Shown here in pieces: positions 31,920-42,922 of a stretch of DNA of 64,000 nt. Position numbers and translations under genes: made by a program. Numbering within the stretch: the stretch's first letter is position 1; every line of letters begins with the position of its first letter. Where the stretch lies: the NCBI GenBank assembly GCA_944472135.2, contig OX235265.1, positions 90,676,984-90,740,983 of the forward strand. The letters run 5' to 3'. The DNA is from Trichobilharzia regenti. Taxonomy: Eukaryota > Platyhelminthes > Trematoda > Strigeidida > Schistosomatidae. The notes beneath the pieces were generated by a model, which was not told the origin of the DNA, made no database searches, and saw only the letters and a program-made list of their open reading frames with translations.

Positions 31920-33640
31920 ATTAGTAAATCAATAGACACTGTTATGAATAAGGTTAAGAAATCCAAGGCGGACCTTATACGCCGAATGAAGTCGTTTCTA
32001 GGCGAGTCTAAGTGGTTTAATTTAAGGCCGAAAACTAATAACCCCAGTAGGATGTATGGTGTTGTTATTGTTGTGTTCATAAGTCAGGATACCCTATTAG
32101 ACCTATAGTTGATTTTAGAAATTCACCTACTTATGAAGTATCTAAATATTTAGCCATGGTATTAAATCCCCTTAAAAGCCAGTCAAAATCTAAACTAACT
32201 AATTTTTATGAAATAAAACACAAATCAAATAATATAAAATTAGATAATGAAGAAAAAATGGTTAGTTTTGACATTGTCAGTTTATATACACGTATACCAA
32301 TAAATATGGCTATTAAGGTAGTCAGACACGAACTCATTTCTGACCAAGAACTTGACCTGGGAGTGCAGCTATGCCTGACTTCCACAGTATTTAAATTCCA
32401 GAGGGGAAAATATAAAAAACAAAGTGAGGGAGTTGCCATGGGGTCACCAATATTCCCGGTTGTAGCAAATATAGTCATGGATAGGTGGGAAAACATGGCG
32501 ATTGAAACGTTCAGCCCCGCCCCGAAAGTATGGTTGAGGCATGTAGATGACACATTCACTGTACGTGGAACACAGGATATAGATAGGTTTCTCGAACTCA
32601 AATATGGAGGCAGTTCAAGAAGGGGAACTTCCAATGTTAGATTGTAGCGTATAAAGGAAAGAAGATGGGAAGTTAAACACACCAGTGTTTATAAGAATCC
32701 CACACATTCAAACAGATACTTAGACTTCAGATCATCTGGTCCTATGTCAGTAAAAATAGGATTGGAAAAAATGTTCAAGTGACAGAGCACAAAAACTAAG
32801 TAGTACTAAAGAAAATCTAAGACAAGAAATTATACACATAAAAGAAGCCTTGAAACTTAATAAGTATCCAGATAAATTAGTCAGAAAGTACGTAGACAAA
32901 TGTAAAAATAAAATAAATATTGATAGTAGTAATAGTGATAATAATAGTTATGATAATAATAATAAGGGTAATAATAATATTAATGACGACACCAACAATA
33001 AGGAGTCTAAATCATCAGTAGTAATTCCATACAAGGAAGGAACCTCGGAAATCACCTTACGCAGAATTGTTAACAAGGCAGGCAGGAATAAAAGTGGCTG
33101 CAATTCAAACCACCCACAAACTCAAATTGAAACAAGCTTTGTCGGTTGAAGGATCAATCCTGTGCAGCCAACATAAACACTCAGCCTGTAATGATTTTCA
33201 AGTGAAATACATAGGTCAAACTAATAGAAAAAATTCAGTCAGACTAGCCAAACATAAAAACCTAGCAAAATCTAGATTGGTTGACCTAAATGAGATAAGA
33301 AATCTAAAGAATAGTTCAGCTATAACACTCACTACATACAATTAAGCACAACCATACAATAGGATGATGGGATAAGATGACAGTTTTAAAATCTAATGTG
33401 ACTGGGTTAATGGGGGGAGAGATTGATAACAGAAGCTTTGTTTATCGAATCAACTGCAAACACGTGTAGTGGGAGTGATTCATTACTTGTCCCAGATATC
33501 TGTGAAATTCTGCTACCCCAAAGACTACAAATAGGACAGAACAAAGCAAACTATAAAAATGAAGTTTCGAAGATGTCTGATTATAGTTGATATGATTATG
33601 AACAATAAATTGTGTTCGAAAACTTGTAACCCAGTAAATA
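31920..33640 (+). pseudogene. PLE2, long copy with RT and endonuclease, broken
   Basis: Starts in the N-terminal RT region (NPSRMYGVV, then VDFRNSPTYEVSKYLAMVLN). An open block (32156-32647) follows with EEKMVSFDIVSLYTRIPI, GVAMGSPIFPVVANIVMD and the catalytic box WLRHVDDTFTV, with His where PLE1 has Tyr. A shift then leads to the linker with VYKNPTHSNRYLDF. An Asn-rich, AAT-encoded stretch at 32910-33000 follows, then the endonuclease end FQVKYIGQTNRKNSVRLAKH. The 3' UTR (to about 33640) matches that at 22000-22315. At least three frameshifts make it inactive. Confidence 0.85.
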
Positions 33641-33776
33641 ATACTGTTTCACTGTGTTATGTATCGAATGAACAAACTAAGAGGTAGTATTGTTTTAAAG
33701 GATTGAAGTTGCTAATCACCCGTCAAACCTTCCCTTTATCTCGAGTTTCCCTGTGGTTGGTATGCTAGATGTGATT

Positions 33777-33850
33777 TAAGATTTCATCATCAGGGAACTG
33801 AAACGGACCTCCCACGGTACGGGAGAGTATTCTATCATTGAACCACTGAC
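33777..33850 (-). repeat. tRNA-Gly-like pseudogene or SINE head
   Basis: The minus strand resembles animal tRNA-Gly: GTGGTTCAATGATAGAATAC (D arm and A box), a five-base anticodon stem CTCCC/GGGAG, and GGTCCGTTTCAGTTCC (B box). The T arm and acceptor stem are degraded, and it continues into repeat-like sequence. Not a functional tRNA. Confidence 0.5.
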
Positions 33851-34084
33851 ATTTAAATGCGTGTAGGTGTATACATTTTGTTAATACTTCGAATAAGGAA
33901 AAAGTTCAAAAGTCACGCATAATGAACAGATCAAATGTAAATGCTTATAACAAAGTAGAATAAATCTATTTTGTTTCATTTCAAATCCACCTACATTTTC
34001 ATTGGTTGATTGCTGAAAATCTTCCTATAAGTAGCCGTAATTTGTGAAGACTTAACTGGTAAGGATTTCGTTAGTTTTACTTTC

Positions 34085-34330
34085 GCTCACGGATTTGCGT
34101 CAGTTAAAGAACCACTGAATATTAGGACGCACTGGACAACTGTCTCATTCTGGCTTGGGATCTCAAATGCTGTAGTTACTGACTTCAGAAAGAAGTTTCC
34201 TGGAATTGTAACAAAAATTCGTGGTCAGTGGCATCCACCAGGTAAGCTGTAAAGACAAGTACTCATTGATGATGACATTAGCTGGCTGTAGCGCTATATA
34301 ACACGAACTGACAGAAGTTAGAATTTACGA
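34085..34330 (-). mobile_element. SINE B copy with the shared inner region
   Basis: 34085-34175 is a minus-strand SINE B 3' part (GTTAAAGAACCACTG; ACTGGACAACTG). The following 34190-34325 part (GTACTCATTGATGATGACAT, CTGACAGAAGTTAGAATTTA) matches the inner region of the pairs at 15430-15950 and 49540-50160. Confidence 0.6.
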
Positions 34331-35004
34331 ATTCCGTCCTCTTGGACGATCTATTTGTGATGTTTGTGCTTATTTAGACATTTCAACTAACCTAGTGGTT
34401 ATTAAACGTTTTGCTCCTAGACTGCGCATCATTAATCTGACATTTGAATATCATATGCTGATTTTTGACCTCTATTATTTGCCTTTATCCTTGTTTAATC
34501 TTTAATTGTAATACTTCTTCCTTTGTGGTTGTGCGTACATTGGCTACGTGTTGTTTAACGATATTAATTTGTTTGAGTGAATGAATGAAGGTCACTGTCA
34601 CCCAGGACTGTCTGTTGGAAGCGTCGGGGTGTGGTTCTTGTGGACAGAGATTTTGATTCCACCTCGTTTGGAATATTCTCCTTGATTCTAGGAGTACCTT
34701 TAACGGTTGGTCTTTTGTTGACGAATTTTGGTTTACAGTACTTGTTTGTATATAGAAATATACATCGCCTGTATAGCTGGCTGTCTCAGAGAATTGTTGA
34801 GGTAAATTTGAGTTTGATGTTATTATTGTTGTTCAGTATAACGGCTAAAATATTGGAGAACAATTGTCTTTGCCATTCTTATGGAATCTATCGTCATAAT
34901 GCGTGTCGCAACAAAGTCTCATCGCCTATACAGTAGAACGTAGAGATCAGTTGCTTGAGTTCAGTCAATAATCGAATAAGTTTGGTCACCTGTGCCTGTA
35001 TTTT
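34331..35004. other. Non-coding
   Basis: A 101-codon hydrophobic frame (34631-34936, LILGVPLTVGLLLTNFGLQY) lacks splice or family support. No repeat family recognised. Confidence 0.35.
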
Positions 35005-36105
35005 AATTATATTATTGTCCCATTGGGTTCCTAGTGGAACATAGGGCTTCAACTGCACGTCTCCACTTGCTTCTGTCTTCTGCTGCTGTACTTTTCACCT
35101 GCATCCATGTTAGTCCATACTCTTTCAACTCCTCTTCACACCATCTCCTCCAAGTCACCCTTGCACTGAAGTCCCACTCGTCGCATGTTTCCCTTTCGGC
35201 CTGTTTCCACTCGAGCAATGGCCTCACGCGCACGCGATGTCACTCAGAGGTGGCCTCCTCAGCGAGCGAGTGTCCAATCCATCTCCACTATCTCCTGCAT
35301 ATGTGTTGGGCGATTGGTTTGTTTGTTGTTGTTCTGTTTGTTTGTGCCCATAGTTTCTTGTTGGTGGTGATTCTTTCCGGCCCGGCCCGGCCATCTGATC
35401 TTCAGTACAGATCCAGCGAAGACAGTTGTTGGTTGATAAACGTCTACAACAGGCTGTTGGAAGTATTCTTTGTGACTCGCCCTCCAAGTTTCTGATCCGT
35501 ATAGAAGAACTCACTGATTTGACGTTGTTTGTATTGAAAATCCAACGGAATTCTGTTGTTGATTCTGAGTGACGAAGATTTCCAGATTGATTTCAGGTTG
35601 ATGAATGTGTTTCTCGCTCGCCTTCCCGATTCTCGCTCGATTTGACATCCTCGTCCGTTCCAACTGCGTGTAGTTGAGACAATGCTCCCTAGATAAGTGA
35701 GTGAATGAAGTAACCTCTTTCCTAATCGCTCCCGTTGATGGCGATTGGCGCTGGGTGTTGTTGTTGTTGTTGTTGTTGGTTGGTTACTTTCATAACGTGC
35801 GTTTTGTCTATGTTTACCTGGAGTCCTGTCTTCTCTGGCTGCTTCTTCGACCAGTTTGTCGGTTTTCGCTTGTAAGTCTTCGATTTTGTGTTACACCAAA
35901 CATAAATTATCGACGCGCGAAATCCAGGTCTTCTAGGTCCTTCACGTCGGTCGGTCCAGGATCTCCGTCCCTGTCTTCTCGTTTCTCACTCACTGTCTGG
36001 CGCATAATCCACCACAATTAGCAATATCATTGGTGATAATAAGCACCCTTGTCTGACTCCTATGTTTACTCCAAATGCCTCGCTGAGTTTTCCGTTGTAG
36101 ATTAC
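35005..36105 (-). mobile_element. LINE B2 subfamily copy
   Basis: Minus strand, more GC-rich and less decayed than most LINE B copies. It shows DLDFARR (mutated FADD box, near 35930), an expanded AAC triplet run (near 35757-35785), and frames with ARVTWRRWCEEELKEYGLTW and WMQVKSTAAEDRSKWRRAVE. The 3' end is GAAGCCCTATGTTCCACTAG. Closest relative in the window: 60690-61560. Confidence 0.8.
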
Positions 36106-36309
36106 TGGACAAAACGGAAAACCCGCCCCTTTGGAGCTAGTCAAATAGGTCGTTCTATTCACTTTCGTCCTAAAACAGCAAGTCTGCCAAGAAGCAGCAC
36201 TGGTTCAACCAGAAGCTCACAGTATCTCATTTGGCTTATCATTTAGAGTCACTTACAAAGTGAACGAAAAATTACCGAAGGCAGTGTGTTTTCGACTTCT
36301 TTATAGTTT

Positions 36310-36490
36310 TTTTTTATTTTTGATTATAGCTTGATTCCACACGGTATTTTTGGTACAATTATGGAACTTTCAGCATGGATGTCGGTAGCCCAAATTTCGC
36401 AGGCCGATCATAGATATCAGGTGTGCGTCGGCAGGGGATCGAACCTCGGACCATATGCATAGTCGGCGACAGTCCTAACCACGCTTTCAA
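36310..36490 (-). mobile_element. SINE A2 copy
   Basis: Minus strand GGTTAGGACTGTCGCCGAC, GAGGTTCGATCCCC, GATATCTATGATCGGCCTGC and the tail AAAATACCGTGTGGAATC. Same subtype as 20998-21200. Confidence 0.85.
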
Positions 36491-36789
36491 CATATGCATC
36501 AGAAAGACGCTGCTAAATATTCGAAATAAACCATGGATCCAGCTCACTTTGACCTCTTGATTATCGATTATTCACTCATTCCTTTCATTGTTTTTTAATC
36601 TTCAGCTGTAAGCAGTATCGTCTCAGTTCATTTCTATACACACCCTGTTTATATCTGTCTTTGTTAAAAACTATTTTAAAATATTACACAACTATTTTCT
36701 AATGCTACATAGTTTCTTTTCCATCTCCCTTGTGATCTATATTTGCAGCAAACTTTCCCATCAGTCTCTTGTAGAGCGAATTACATAGC
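36491..36789. other. Non-coding
   Basis: No recognisable feature. Confidence 0.35.
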
Positions 36790-37140
36790 CCGTACAATTA
36801 ACCATGCTTATCGTCGGATTTTTAAACATCATCCTGTGTGGTTGGTTAAGTAAAAAGGACAAACAAAATCCATTCATAGCTCTATTCTATCTCATCTTGT
36901 GGATACAGAACACAAGACTGATGTTAACAAGGTGGCTTTCAAAGTTATCTACAGAAGCACATCCACCAATCTTGACTTCACCCTAAGAGTTCGTCTACTA
37001 CGCGATATTGCTGAGGCTATTGAGACCCACACCAAGAAACCTAACTTTTGTATCCCAAGGAAATTGGTTCAAATACTGTCCTTGCCTTGGCCGCCAATCA
37101 AGGTTTTAATAATCTTCAATTTATTAGGGAAATTTCCTTA
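36790..37140 (+). pseudogene. PLE endonuclease C-terminal fragment
   Basis: Frame 36899-37141 reads DTEHKTDVNKVAFKVIYRST, RVRLLRDIAEAIETHTKKPN and FCIPRKLVQILSLPWP. It aligns with the PLE A protein end (LVDNDHPV..ALKVIY; RTRLICIAEAI; LCTEKVR). The GIY-YIG half is truncated away. Confidence 0.7.
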
Positions 37141-37329
37141 ATTTCACTTCATATTTTAATTGCTATTACATTTTTATGCTTATTATAACTTAAACGTCCC
37201 TCTTGAAATGTAATTTCATTGGTCCTACTCAACAGATCGATAGTATTCAAAACACCAGTATTAATAAAGACTACTATTCTAGAGTTTTCTGTGTATATAA
37301 ACAGATATATATATATATATATATATATA

Positions 37330-37580
37330 TTTATTGGTTGGAGGATTTCATCAGGAGCTAACCATTGGAAAACTTGTGAGTACTGGACAGCCAGCTGTTT
37401 CATCCAGTTTGGGATTCTTCATAAGTGCGCAACCACCCCCAGGGTTCGAACCCAGGACCTTCCGGTAGTAGACCATTAGGCCACTGGGACCCTATCCAAT
37501 GTCCAGTCCATGAATTCTAACTTCGGCAAATTCATGACATAGCGCGACCACTTCGCAATATCTTCATCGATAAAGTACTG
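37330..37580 (-). mobile_element. SINE B copy with inner region
   Basis: Minus strand: inner region GCGAAGTGGTCGCGCTATG, ATGAATTTGCCGAAG, tRNA-like CAGTGGCCTAATGGTCTAC, GGTTCGAACCC, then a weak ribozyme region (CTTATGAAGAATCCC, GATGAAACAGC) and GGTTGGAGG-side tail. The core is degenerate. A TA tract (about 37303-37331) abuts its 3' end. Confidence 0.8.
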
Positions 37581-37725
37581 CCTCATATTTATGTATAGCC
37601 AGAAAAGGAAATAATAAAAAAGATATTCTTTGCTCGAATTTTTTTTCTCAATGTCTGAATGAATATTTTCGCTATTTTTAAAATCATTATTTCCTCTAAT
37701 CTTTCTTCGTTATTATATGGAATTA

Positions 37726-37773
37726 AAGATAGGACTCCAAGTAAAGATAGAGAAAACAGAGGTGATACAGATT
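37726..37773 (+). mobile_element. LINE B left half of the insertion target
   Basis: AGGACTCCAAGTAAAGATAG and AGAAAACAGAGGTGATACAG match LINE B copies near 52035 and 60748. The LINE resumes at 42980 after the PLE1 dimer, so the dimer split this copy. Confidence 0.85.
37762..37773. repeat. Target-site duplication, left
   Basis: GTGATACAGATT, identical to 42980-42991 on the other side of the PLE1 dimer. Confidence 0.85.
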
Positions 37774-37847
37774 TAGATATGATAGAGAAGATTTGTAGCT
37801 CAGGTGGATAATTTTGATGTGGTTTTGTTCTCTGAGCTGGATAGTTA

Positions 37848-37895
37848 GTTTGCGAAGCTTTCATCACCTTACTGGGTGACATCTTCAGCGCATAC
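37848..37895 (-). ncRNA. Hammerhead-like fold, minus copy of PLE1
   Basis: Exact mirror of the fold at 42896-42943; see that entry. It overlaps the last codons and stop of the minus-strand PLE1 gene. Confidence 0.45.
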
Positions 37896-40208
37896 TTCAA
37901 ATTGAAGTGAGCTTTTAGGTTTCTCCACGAGTTTATTAATCATTCCTCCTGGTGACCTTGGACGTGATTGGTTGTTTATGTATGTTTTCACACCTTCTAG
38001 GTTACTTGTGTTGGAACTGATTGTTTCTGTGACTTGAACTTTGGCCAATCGTGTGTGAAGTTTCTTTCTTATTGGTTGATAAATTTTGTCTATCTCGATG
38101 TGTCTATTGATTGATGATTCACTGGAATGCCAAGCTTCTAAAAATTCTCTAGCATTCTTGTTATTTCCTTTGTCTAATATTTGAACGTTGTCCCAGTCGA
38201 ATTGATGTCCGTGGTTGTCTGTGTGTAGTGAAATGAGGGAGTGTATATCATGTCTTTTGACGGCTAGCTTATGTTCGTGGATACGAAGACGAAGGGGACG
38301 TCCACTTTGGCCAATGTAGTGTTTTTCACAGTTGTTACAGTTTATTTTGTAGATGATGTTGGTTTTGTCTTCTTTTGCTGTTGAGTCTTTTGGTTGACAT
38401 AGAATTGAGTGCAGCGACTTTGTTGGTTTGTGTACGACGTCAATTCCTAAAGGTTTGAAGAGTCTTTTAGTGATTTCTGAGATATCCTTTATATATGGTA
38501 AGGCGATTTTCTTTGTGTTTTCCTTGGTGGCTTTTGTTTTGGTAGGTTGGCTTGGGGGTATATGTCTCTTGATGAAATTCCGGGGATATCCATTCTTTTG
38601 GAAGACGTCCATGAGATACTTTTCTTCAATTTTTCTTAAGGTGGGAGTGCTGCAGTGAGTCCTTGCTCTCTTGAATAGTGTTTGTATGCAGTTCCTTTTG
38701 TGTGCTATTGGGTTGTTGCTGTTGTAATTCAGTATTTGGTCTGTGTGAGTTGATTTCCTATAAACTTGAGTTTCTAATTCTCCTGTAGTTGTTCGCCTGA
38801 CTAAGACGTCCAAAAATGGTATTTTGTTCTCGGATTCCTCTTCTCTTGTGAATTTGATGTCGTTGAAGACGTTGTTTATTAAGTTGTGAGTTTTGTCTAA
38901 TTCGTTTCTTTTGATTATTACAAATGTGTCGTCGACGTAGCGTATCCAAATCTTGGGTTTGATCTTTGGTAGAATTATGTTTTCGAGTCTTTGCATCACT
39001 GCTTCTGCAATCAAACCTGATATTGGCGATCCCATGGGTGTTCCTTTGACTTGTTCATATATTTGGCCGTTGAATTGGAAGTATGTTGTTAGGCATAGAT
39101 TTATGCATTCCATCCAGCTTGTGTGTTGCATTTTTGATTGTTGTGGAAGTTGTTCGTCGTTGCTAAGTAATTGCTCCATGGTTTCTTTTGCTAGTTTTTG
39201 TCCGATAGAGGTATATAATGCTGTCACGTCGAAGGATACCATTATTTCTTGTTCATCTATTTGGATGTCTCTGATTTTCTCTAGGAATTGGATAGCAGAG
39301 TTGATGGAGTGATCACAGGATTCCGTTAGGTGTTTTAGTTTTCTGTATAATTCCTTGGACAAATTATATGTTGGAGTTCCTGGGAGTGATACAATTGGTC
39401 GTAACGGGATATTTGCCTTGTGTATTTTGGGTCTGCCGTAGAATCGAGGTAGGACTGGTCCATTGGATTTCATTCGCCATTGGTCTTGTTTTGTGATCTG
39501 TCCAGTTTTGCTGAGCTTGTTTAAGGTCCTTTGGATGCGGTTGTCCAATGTTTGTATGGGATTTGTTGGGAGTTGTTGATATACATCTTCATCTTTGAGT
39601 AGTTCTTCAGCTTTCTTGGTGTATTCTTCTCTGTCCATGACTACTGTTGTTCTTCCTTTGTCGGCTGGTAAAATGACGATGTCCTTCCTATTTTTCAGCT
39701 TTTTGAGGGCCTTTAGTTCTTGAGAGTTGAGTTGTGTGTGTTGTCTTTTCTGTTTGACCATTGGTACAATTGTTTGGCGTATCTCTTCCTGTGTTTCCTC
39801 GTTCAAGTTTGATGATTTGAGTAATGATTCAAGGGCAGCGAAGAAATCAGTTTTTGAAGCATCTCCGGTGTTGTAGTTTAATCCTTTTTGTAGTAGTTGT
39901 TGTTCCATTTTTGATAGTGGTTGTTTTGATAGGTTGACTACGCAGTCTATGGGCGTATTGTCTGGTTGTTGTTTTCTAATCTTGGCTAGCTTGGTTTTGA
40001 GGACTCTTCGTCTTTGTTCTCTGTGTTTTCCACTTGACAGTGAAATTGCGGTGATCAGCGTTGACAGGTGTTCTTGGTTGAGGGTTTTCTCTAATTTTGC
40101 TTTTTGGACATCTATTATTTGTTGATATTTGTTGATCCGATAATGTGCGTCCGTAATCATTAATTTGACCATTCGTCTTCCACATTGTTCGGCCAATTTC
40201 CATCCCAT
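37869..40208 (-). CDS. PLE1 reverse transcriptase / GIY-YIG endonuclease, minus copy
   Basis: Intact 779-codon frame from the first ATG (40208, MGWKLAEQCGRR) to TAA at 37869. The frame stays open upstream into the spacer, to a GTG at 40394, adding 62 codons without an ATG, so the true start may be further upstream or non-canonical. The domain order is that of the plus copy at 40583-42922; the only residue difference I see is Leu126 in place of Phe. It reverse-transcribes its own RNA at nicked nuclear DNA. Divergent orientation means that transcription from the shared centre could produce both mRNAs. Confidence 0.93.
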   Translation of the reverse strand: MGWKLAEQCGRRMVKLMITDAHYRINKYQQIIDVQKAKLEKTLNQEHLSTLITAISLSSGKHREQRRRVLKTKLAKIRKQQPDNTPIDCVVNLSKQPLSKMEQQLLQKGLNYNTGDASKTDFFAALESLLKSSNLNEETQEEIRQTIVPMVKQKRQHTQLNSQELKALKKLKNRKDIVILPADKGRTTVVMDREEYTKKAEELLKDEDVYQQLPTNPIQTLDNRIQRTLNKLSKTGQITKQDQWRMKSNGPVLPRFYGRPKIHKANIPLRPIVSLPGTPTYNLSKELYRKLKHLTESCDHSINSAIQFLEKIRDIQIDEQEIMVSFDVTALYTSIGQKLAKETMEQLLSNDEQLPQQSKMQHTSWMECINLCLTTYFQFNGQIYEQVKGTPMGSPISGLIAEAVMQRLENIILPKIKPKIWIRYVDDTFVIIKRNELDKTHNLINNVFNDIKFTREEESENKIPFLDVLVRRTTTGELETQVYRKSTHTDQILNYNSNNPIAHKRNCIQTLFKRARTHCSTPTLRKIEEKYLMDVFQKNGYPRNFIKRHIPPSQPTKTKATKENTKKIALPYIKDISEITKRLFKPLGIDVVHKPTKSLHSILCQPKDSTAKEDKTNIIYKINCNNCEKHYIGQSGRPLRLRIHEHKLAVKRHDIHSLISLHTDNHGHQFDWDNVQILDKGNNKNAREFLEAWHSSESSINRHIEIDKIYQPIRKKLHTRLAKVQVTETISSNTSNLEGVKTYINNQSRPRSPGGMINKLVEKPKSSLQFEVCAEDVTQ

Positions 40209-40381
40209 TGGGCAGTTGACTGGTGGCTTGTATCTTACACTGTTTGGTAGGATTGAATGACGAAGGCACTCATGGAGAAAGAATAATTGTTCTCTGGTGG
40301 ATCCTTGCCTTTTGGCGAAGTCTTCCCACTTTCGAACAGAGAGAAGCGTATCCCGCTCGTAAGATTTAGATATGATAGAGA

Positions 40382-40409
40382 CAAAATTATCCACCTGAGC
40401 TACAAATCT
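40382..40409. repeat. Palindrome spacer, part of the PLE1 terminal repeat
   Basis: 28 nt with CAAAATTATCCACCTGAGC. The same sequence is found, as its complement, at the outer left end (about 37787-37813). It is therefore a copy of the 3' tail placed 5' of the plus copy, the pseudo-LTR arrangement known in Penelope elements. Confidence 0.85.
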
Positions 40410-40582
40410 TCTCTATCATATCTAAATCTTACGAGCGGGATACGCTTCTCTCTGTTCGAAAGTGGGAAGACTTCGCCAAAAGGCAAGGATCCACCAGAGA
40501 ACAATTATTCTTTCTCCATGAGTGCCTTCGTCATTCAATCCTACCAAACAGTGTAAGATACAAGCCACCAGTCAACTGCCCA

Positions 40583-42922
40583 ATGGGATGGAAATTGGCC
40601 GAACAATGTGGAAGACGAATGGTCAAATTAATGATTACGGACGCACATTATCGGATCAACAAATATCAACAAATAATAGATGTCCAAAAAGCAAAATTAG
40701 AGAAAACCCTCAACCAAGAACACCTGTCAACGCTGATCACCGCAATTTCACTGTCAAGTGGAAAACACAGAGAACAAAGACGAAGAGTCCTCAAAACCAA
40801 GCTAGCCAAGATTAGAAAACAACAACCAGACAATACGCCCATAGACTGCGTAGTCAACCTATCAAAACAACCACTATCAAAAATGGAACAACAACTACTA
40901 CAAAAAGGATTAAACTACAACACCGGAGATGCTTCAAAAACTGATTTCTTCGCTGCCTTTGAATCATTACTCAAATCATCAAACTTGAACGAGGAAACAC
41001 AGGAAGAGATACGCCAAACAATTGTACCAATGGTCAAACAGAAAAGACAACACACACAACTCAACTCTCAAGAACTAAAGGCCCTCAAAAAGCTGAAAAA
41101 TAGGAAGGACATCGTCATTTTACCAGCCGACAAAGGAAGAACAACAGTAGTCATGGACAGAGAAGAATACACCAAGAAAGCTGAAGAACTACTCAAAGAT
41201 GAAGATGTATATCAACAACTCCCAACAAATCCCATACAAACATTGGACAACCGCATCCAAAGGACCTTAAACAAGCTCAGCAAAACTGGACAGATCACAA
41301 AACAAGACCAATGGCGAATGAAATCCAATGGACCAGTCCTACCTCGATTCTACGGCAGACCCAAAATACACAAGGCAAATATCCCGTTACGACCAATTGT
41401 ATCACTCCCAGGAACTCCAACATATAATTTGTCCAAGGAATTATACAGAAAACTAAAACACCTAACGGAATCCTGTGATCACTCCATCAACTCTGCTATC
41501 CAATTCCTAGAGAAAATCAGAGACATCCAAATAGATGAACAAGAAATAATGGTATCCTTCGACGTGACAGCATTATATACCTCTATCGGACAAAAACTAG
41601 CAAAAGAAACCATGGAGCAATTACTTAGCAACGACGAACAACTTCCACAACAATCAAAAATGCAACACACAAGCTGGATGGAATGCATAAATCTATGCCT
41701 AACAACATACTTCCAATTCAACGGCCAAATATATGAACAAGTCAAAGGAACACCCATGGGATCGCCAATATCAGGTTTGATTGCAGAAGCAGTGATGCAA
41801 AGACTCGAAAACATAATTCTACCAAAGATCAAACCCAAGATTTGGATACGCTACGTCGACGACACATTTGTAATAATCAAAAGAAACGAATTAGACAAAA
41901 CTCACAACTTAATAAACAACGTCTTCAACGACATCAAATTCACAAGAGAAGAGGAATCCGAGAACAAAATACCATTTTTGGACGTCTTAGTCAGGCGAAC
42001 AACTACAGGAGAATTAGAAACTCAAGTTTATAGGAAATCAACTCACACAGACCAAATACTGAATTACAACAGCAACAACCCAATAGCACACAAAAGGAAC
42101 TGCATACAAACACTATTCAAGAGAGCAAGGACTCACTGCAGCACTCCCACCTTAAGAAAAATTGAAGAAAAGTATCTCATGGACGTCTTCCAAAAGAATG
42201 GATATCCCCGGAATTTCATCAAGAGACATATACCCCCAAGCCAACCTACCAAAACAAAAGCCACCAAGGAAAACACAAAGAAAATCGCCTTACCATATAT
42301 AAAGGATATCTCAGAAATCACTAAAAGACTCTTCAAACCTTTAGGAATTGACGTCGTACACAAACCAACAAAGTCGCTGCACTCAATTCTATGTCAACCA
42401 AAAGACTCAACAGCAAAAGAAGACAAAACCAACATCATCTACAAAATAAACTGTAACAACTGTGAAAAACACTACATTGGCCAAAGTGGACGTCCCCTTC
42501 GTCTTCGTATCCACGAACATAAGCTAGCCGTCAAAAGACATGATATACACTCCCTCATTTCACTACACACAGACAACCACGGACATCAATTCGACTGGGA
42601 CAACGTTCAAATATTAGACAAAGGAAATAACAAGAATGCTAGAGAATTTTTAGAAGCTTGGCATTCCAGTGAATCATCAATCAATAGACACATCGAGATA
42701 GACAAAATTTATCAACCAATAAGAAAGAAACTTCACACACGATTGGCCAAAGTTCAAGTCACAGAAACAATCAGTTCCAACACAAGTAACCTAGAAGGTG
42801 TGAAAACATACATAAACAACCAATCACGTCCAAGGTCACCAGGAGGAATGATTAATAAACTCGTGGAGAAACCTAAAAGCTCACTTCAATTTGAAGTATG
42901 CGCTGAAGATGTCACCCAGTAA
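40583..42922 (+). CDS. PLE1 reverse transcriptase / GIY-YIG endonuclease, plus copy
   Basis: Intact 779-codon Penelope-like protein. RT region about 170-480: DIVILPADKGRTTVVMDR (176-193), FYGRPKIHK (256-264), SFDVTALYTS (325-334), GTPMGSPISG (389-398), catalytic YVDD (424-427) and FLDVLV (465-470). The C-terminal GIY-YIG nuclease (about 612-700) has IIY (618-620), a Cys pair C624/C627, YIG (631-633), Arg637/640 and the His-rich stretch H653-H668. The N-terminal 160 residues are basic and helical. The frame is open upstream to 40379 without an ATG. Family knowledge: the endonuclease nicks the target and RT copies element RNA from the nick. No disabling change is seen, so it may be active. Confidence 0.95.
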   Translation: MGWKLAEQCGRRMVKLMITDAHYRINKYQQIIDVQKAKLEKTLNQEHLSTLITAISLSSGKHREQRRRVLKTKLAKIRKQQPDNTPIDCVVNLSKQPLSKMEQQLLQKGLNYNTGDASKTDFFAAFESLLKSSNLNEETQEEIRQTIVPMVKQKRQHTQLNSQELKALKKLKNRKDIVILPADKGRTTVVMDREEYTKKAEELLKDEDVYQQLPTNPIQTLDNRIQRTLNKLSKTGQITKQDQWRMKSNGPVLPRFYGRPKIHKANIPLRPIVSLPGTPTYNLSKELYRKLKHLTESCDHSINSAIQFLEKIRDIQIDEQEIMVSFDVTALYTSIGQKLAKETMEQLLSNDEQLPQQSKMQHTSWMECINLCLTTYFQFNGQIYEQVKGTPMGSPISGLIAEAVMQRLENIILPKIKPKIWIRYVDDTFVIIKRNELDKTHNLINNVFNDIKFTREEESENKIPFLDVLVRRTTTGELETQVYRKSTHTDQILNYNSNNPIAHKRNCIQTLFKRARTHCSTPTLRKIEEKYLMDVFQKNGYPRNFIKRHIPPSQPTKTKATKENTKKIALPYIKDISEITKRLFKPLGIDVVHKPTKSLHSILCQPKDSTAKEDKTNIIYKINCNNCEKHYIGQSGRPLRLRIHEHKLAVKRHDIHSLISLHTDNHGHQFDWDNVQILDKGNNKNAREFLEAWHSSESSINRHIEIDKIYQPIRKKLHTRLAKVQVTETISSNTSNLEGVKTYINNQSRPRSPGGMINKLVEKPKSSLQFEVCAEDVTQ

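Noticed and set aside
34631..34936. 101-codon hydrophobic frame
   Set aside because: No splice signals, no domain, composition explained by AT-rich DNA; not called a gene.
40392..40394. GTG as start of the minus PLE1 gene, giving 841 codons
   Set aside because: It lies in the spacer and is not an ATG. I used the first ATG shared by both arms and noted the open frame upstream.
38428..42363. Several 60-120 codon frames antisense to both PLE1 genes
   Set aside because: They are exact mirror shadows in both arms of the palindrome and have no domains.
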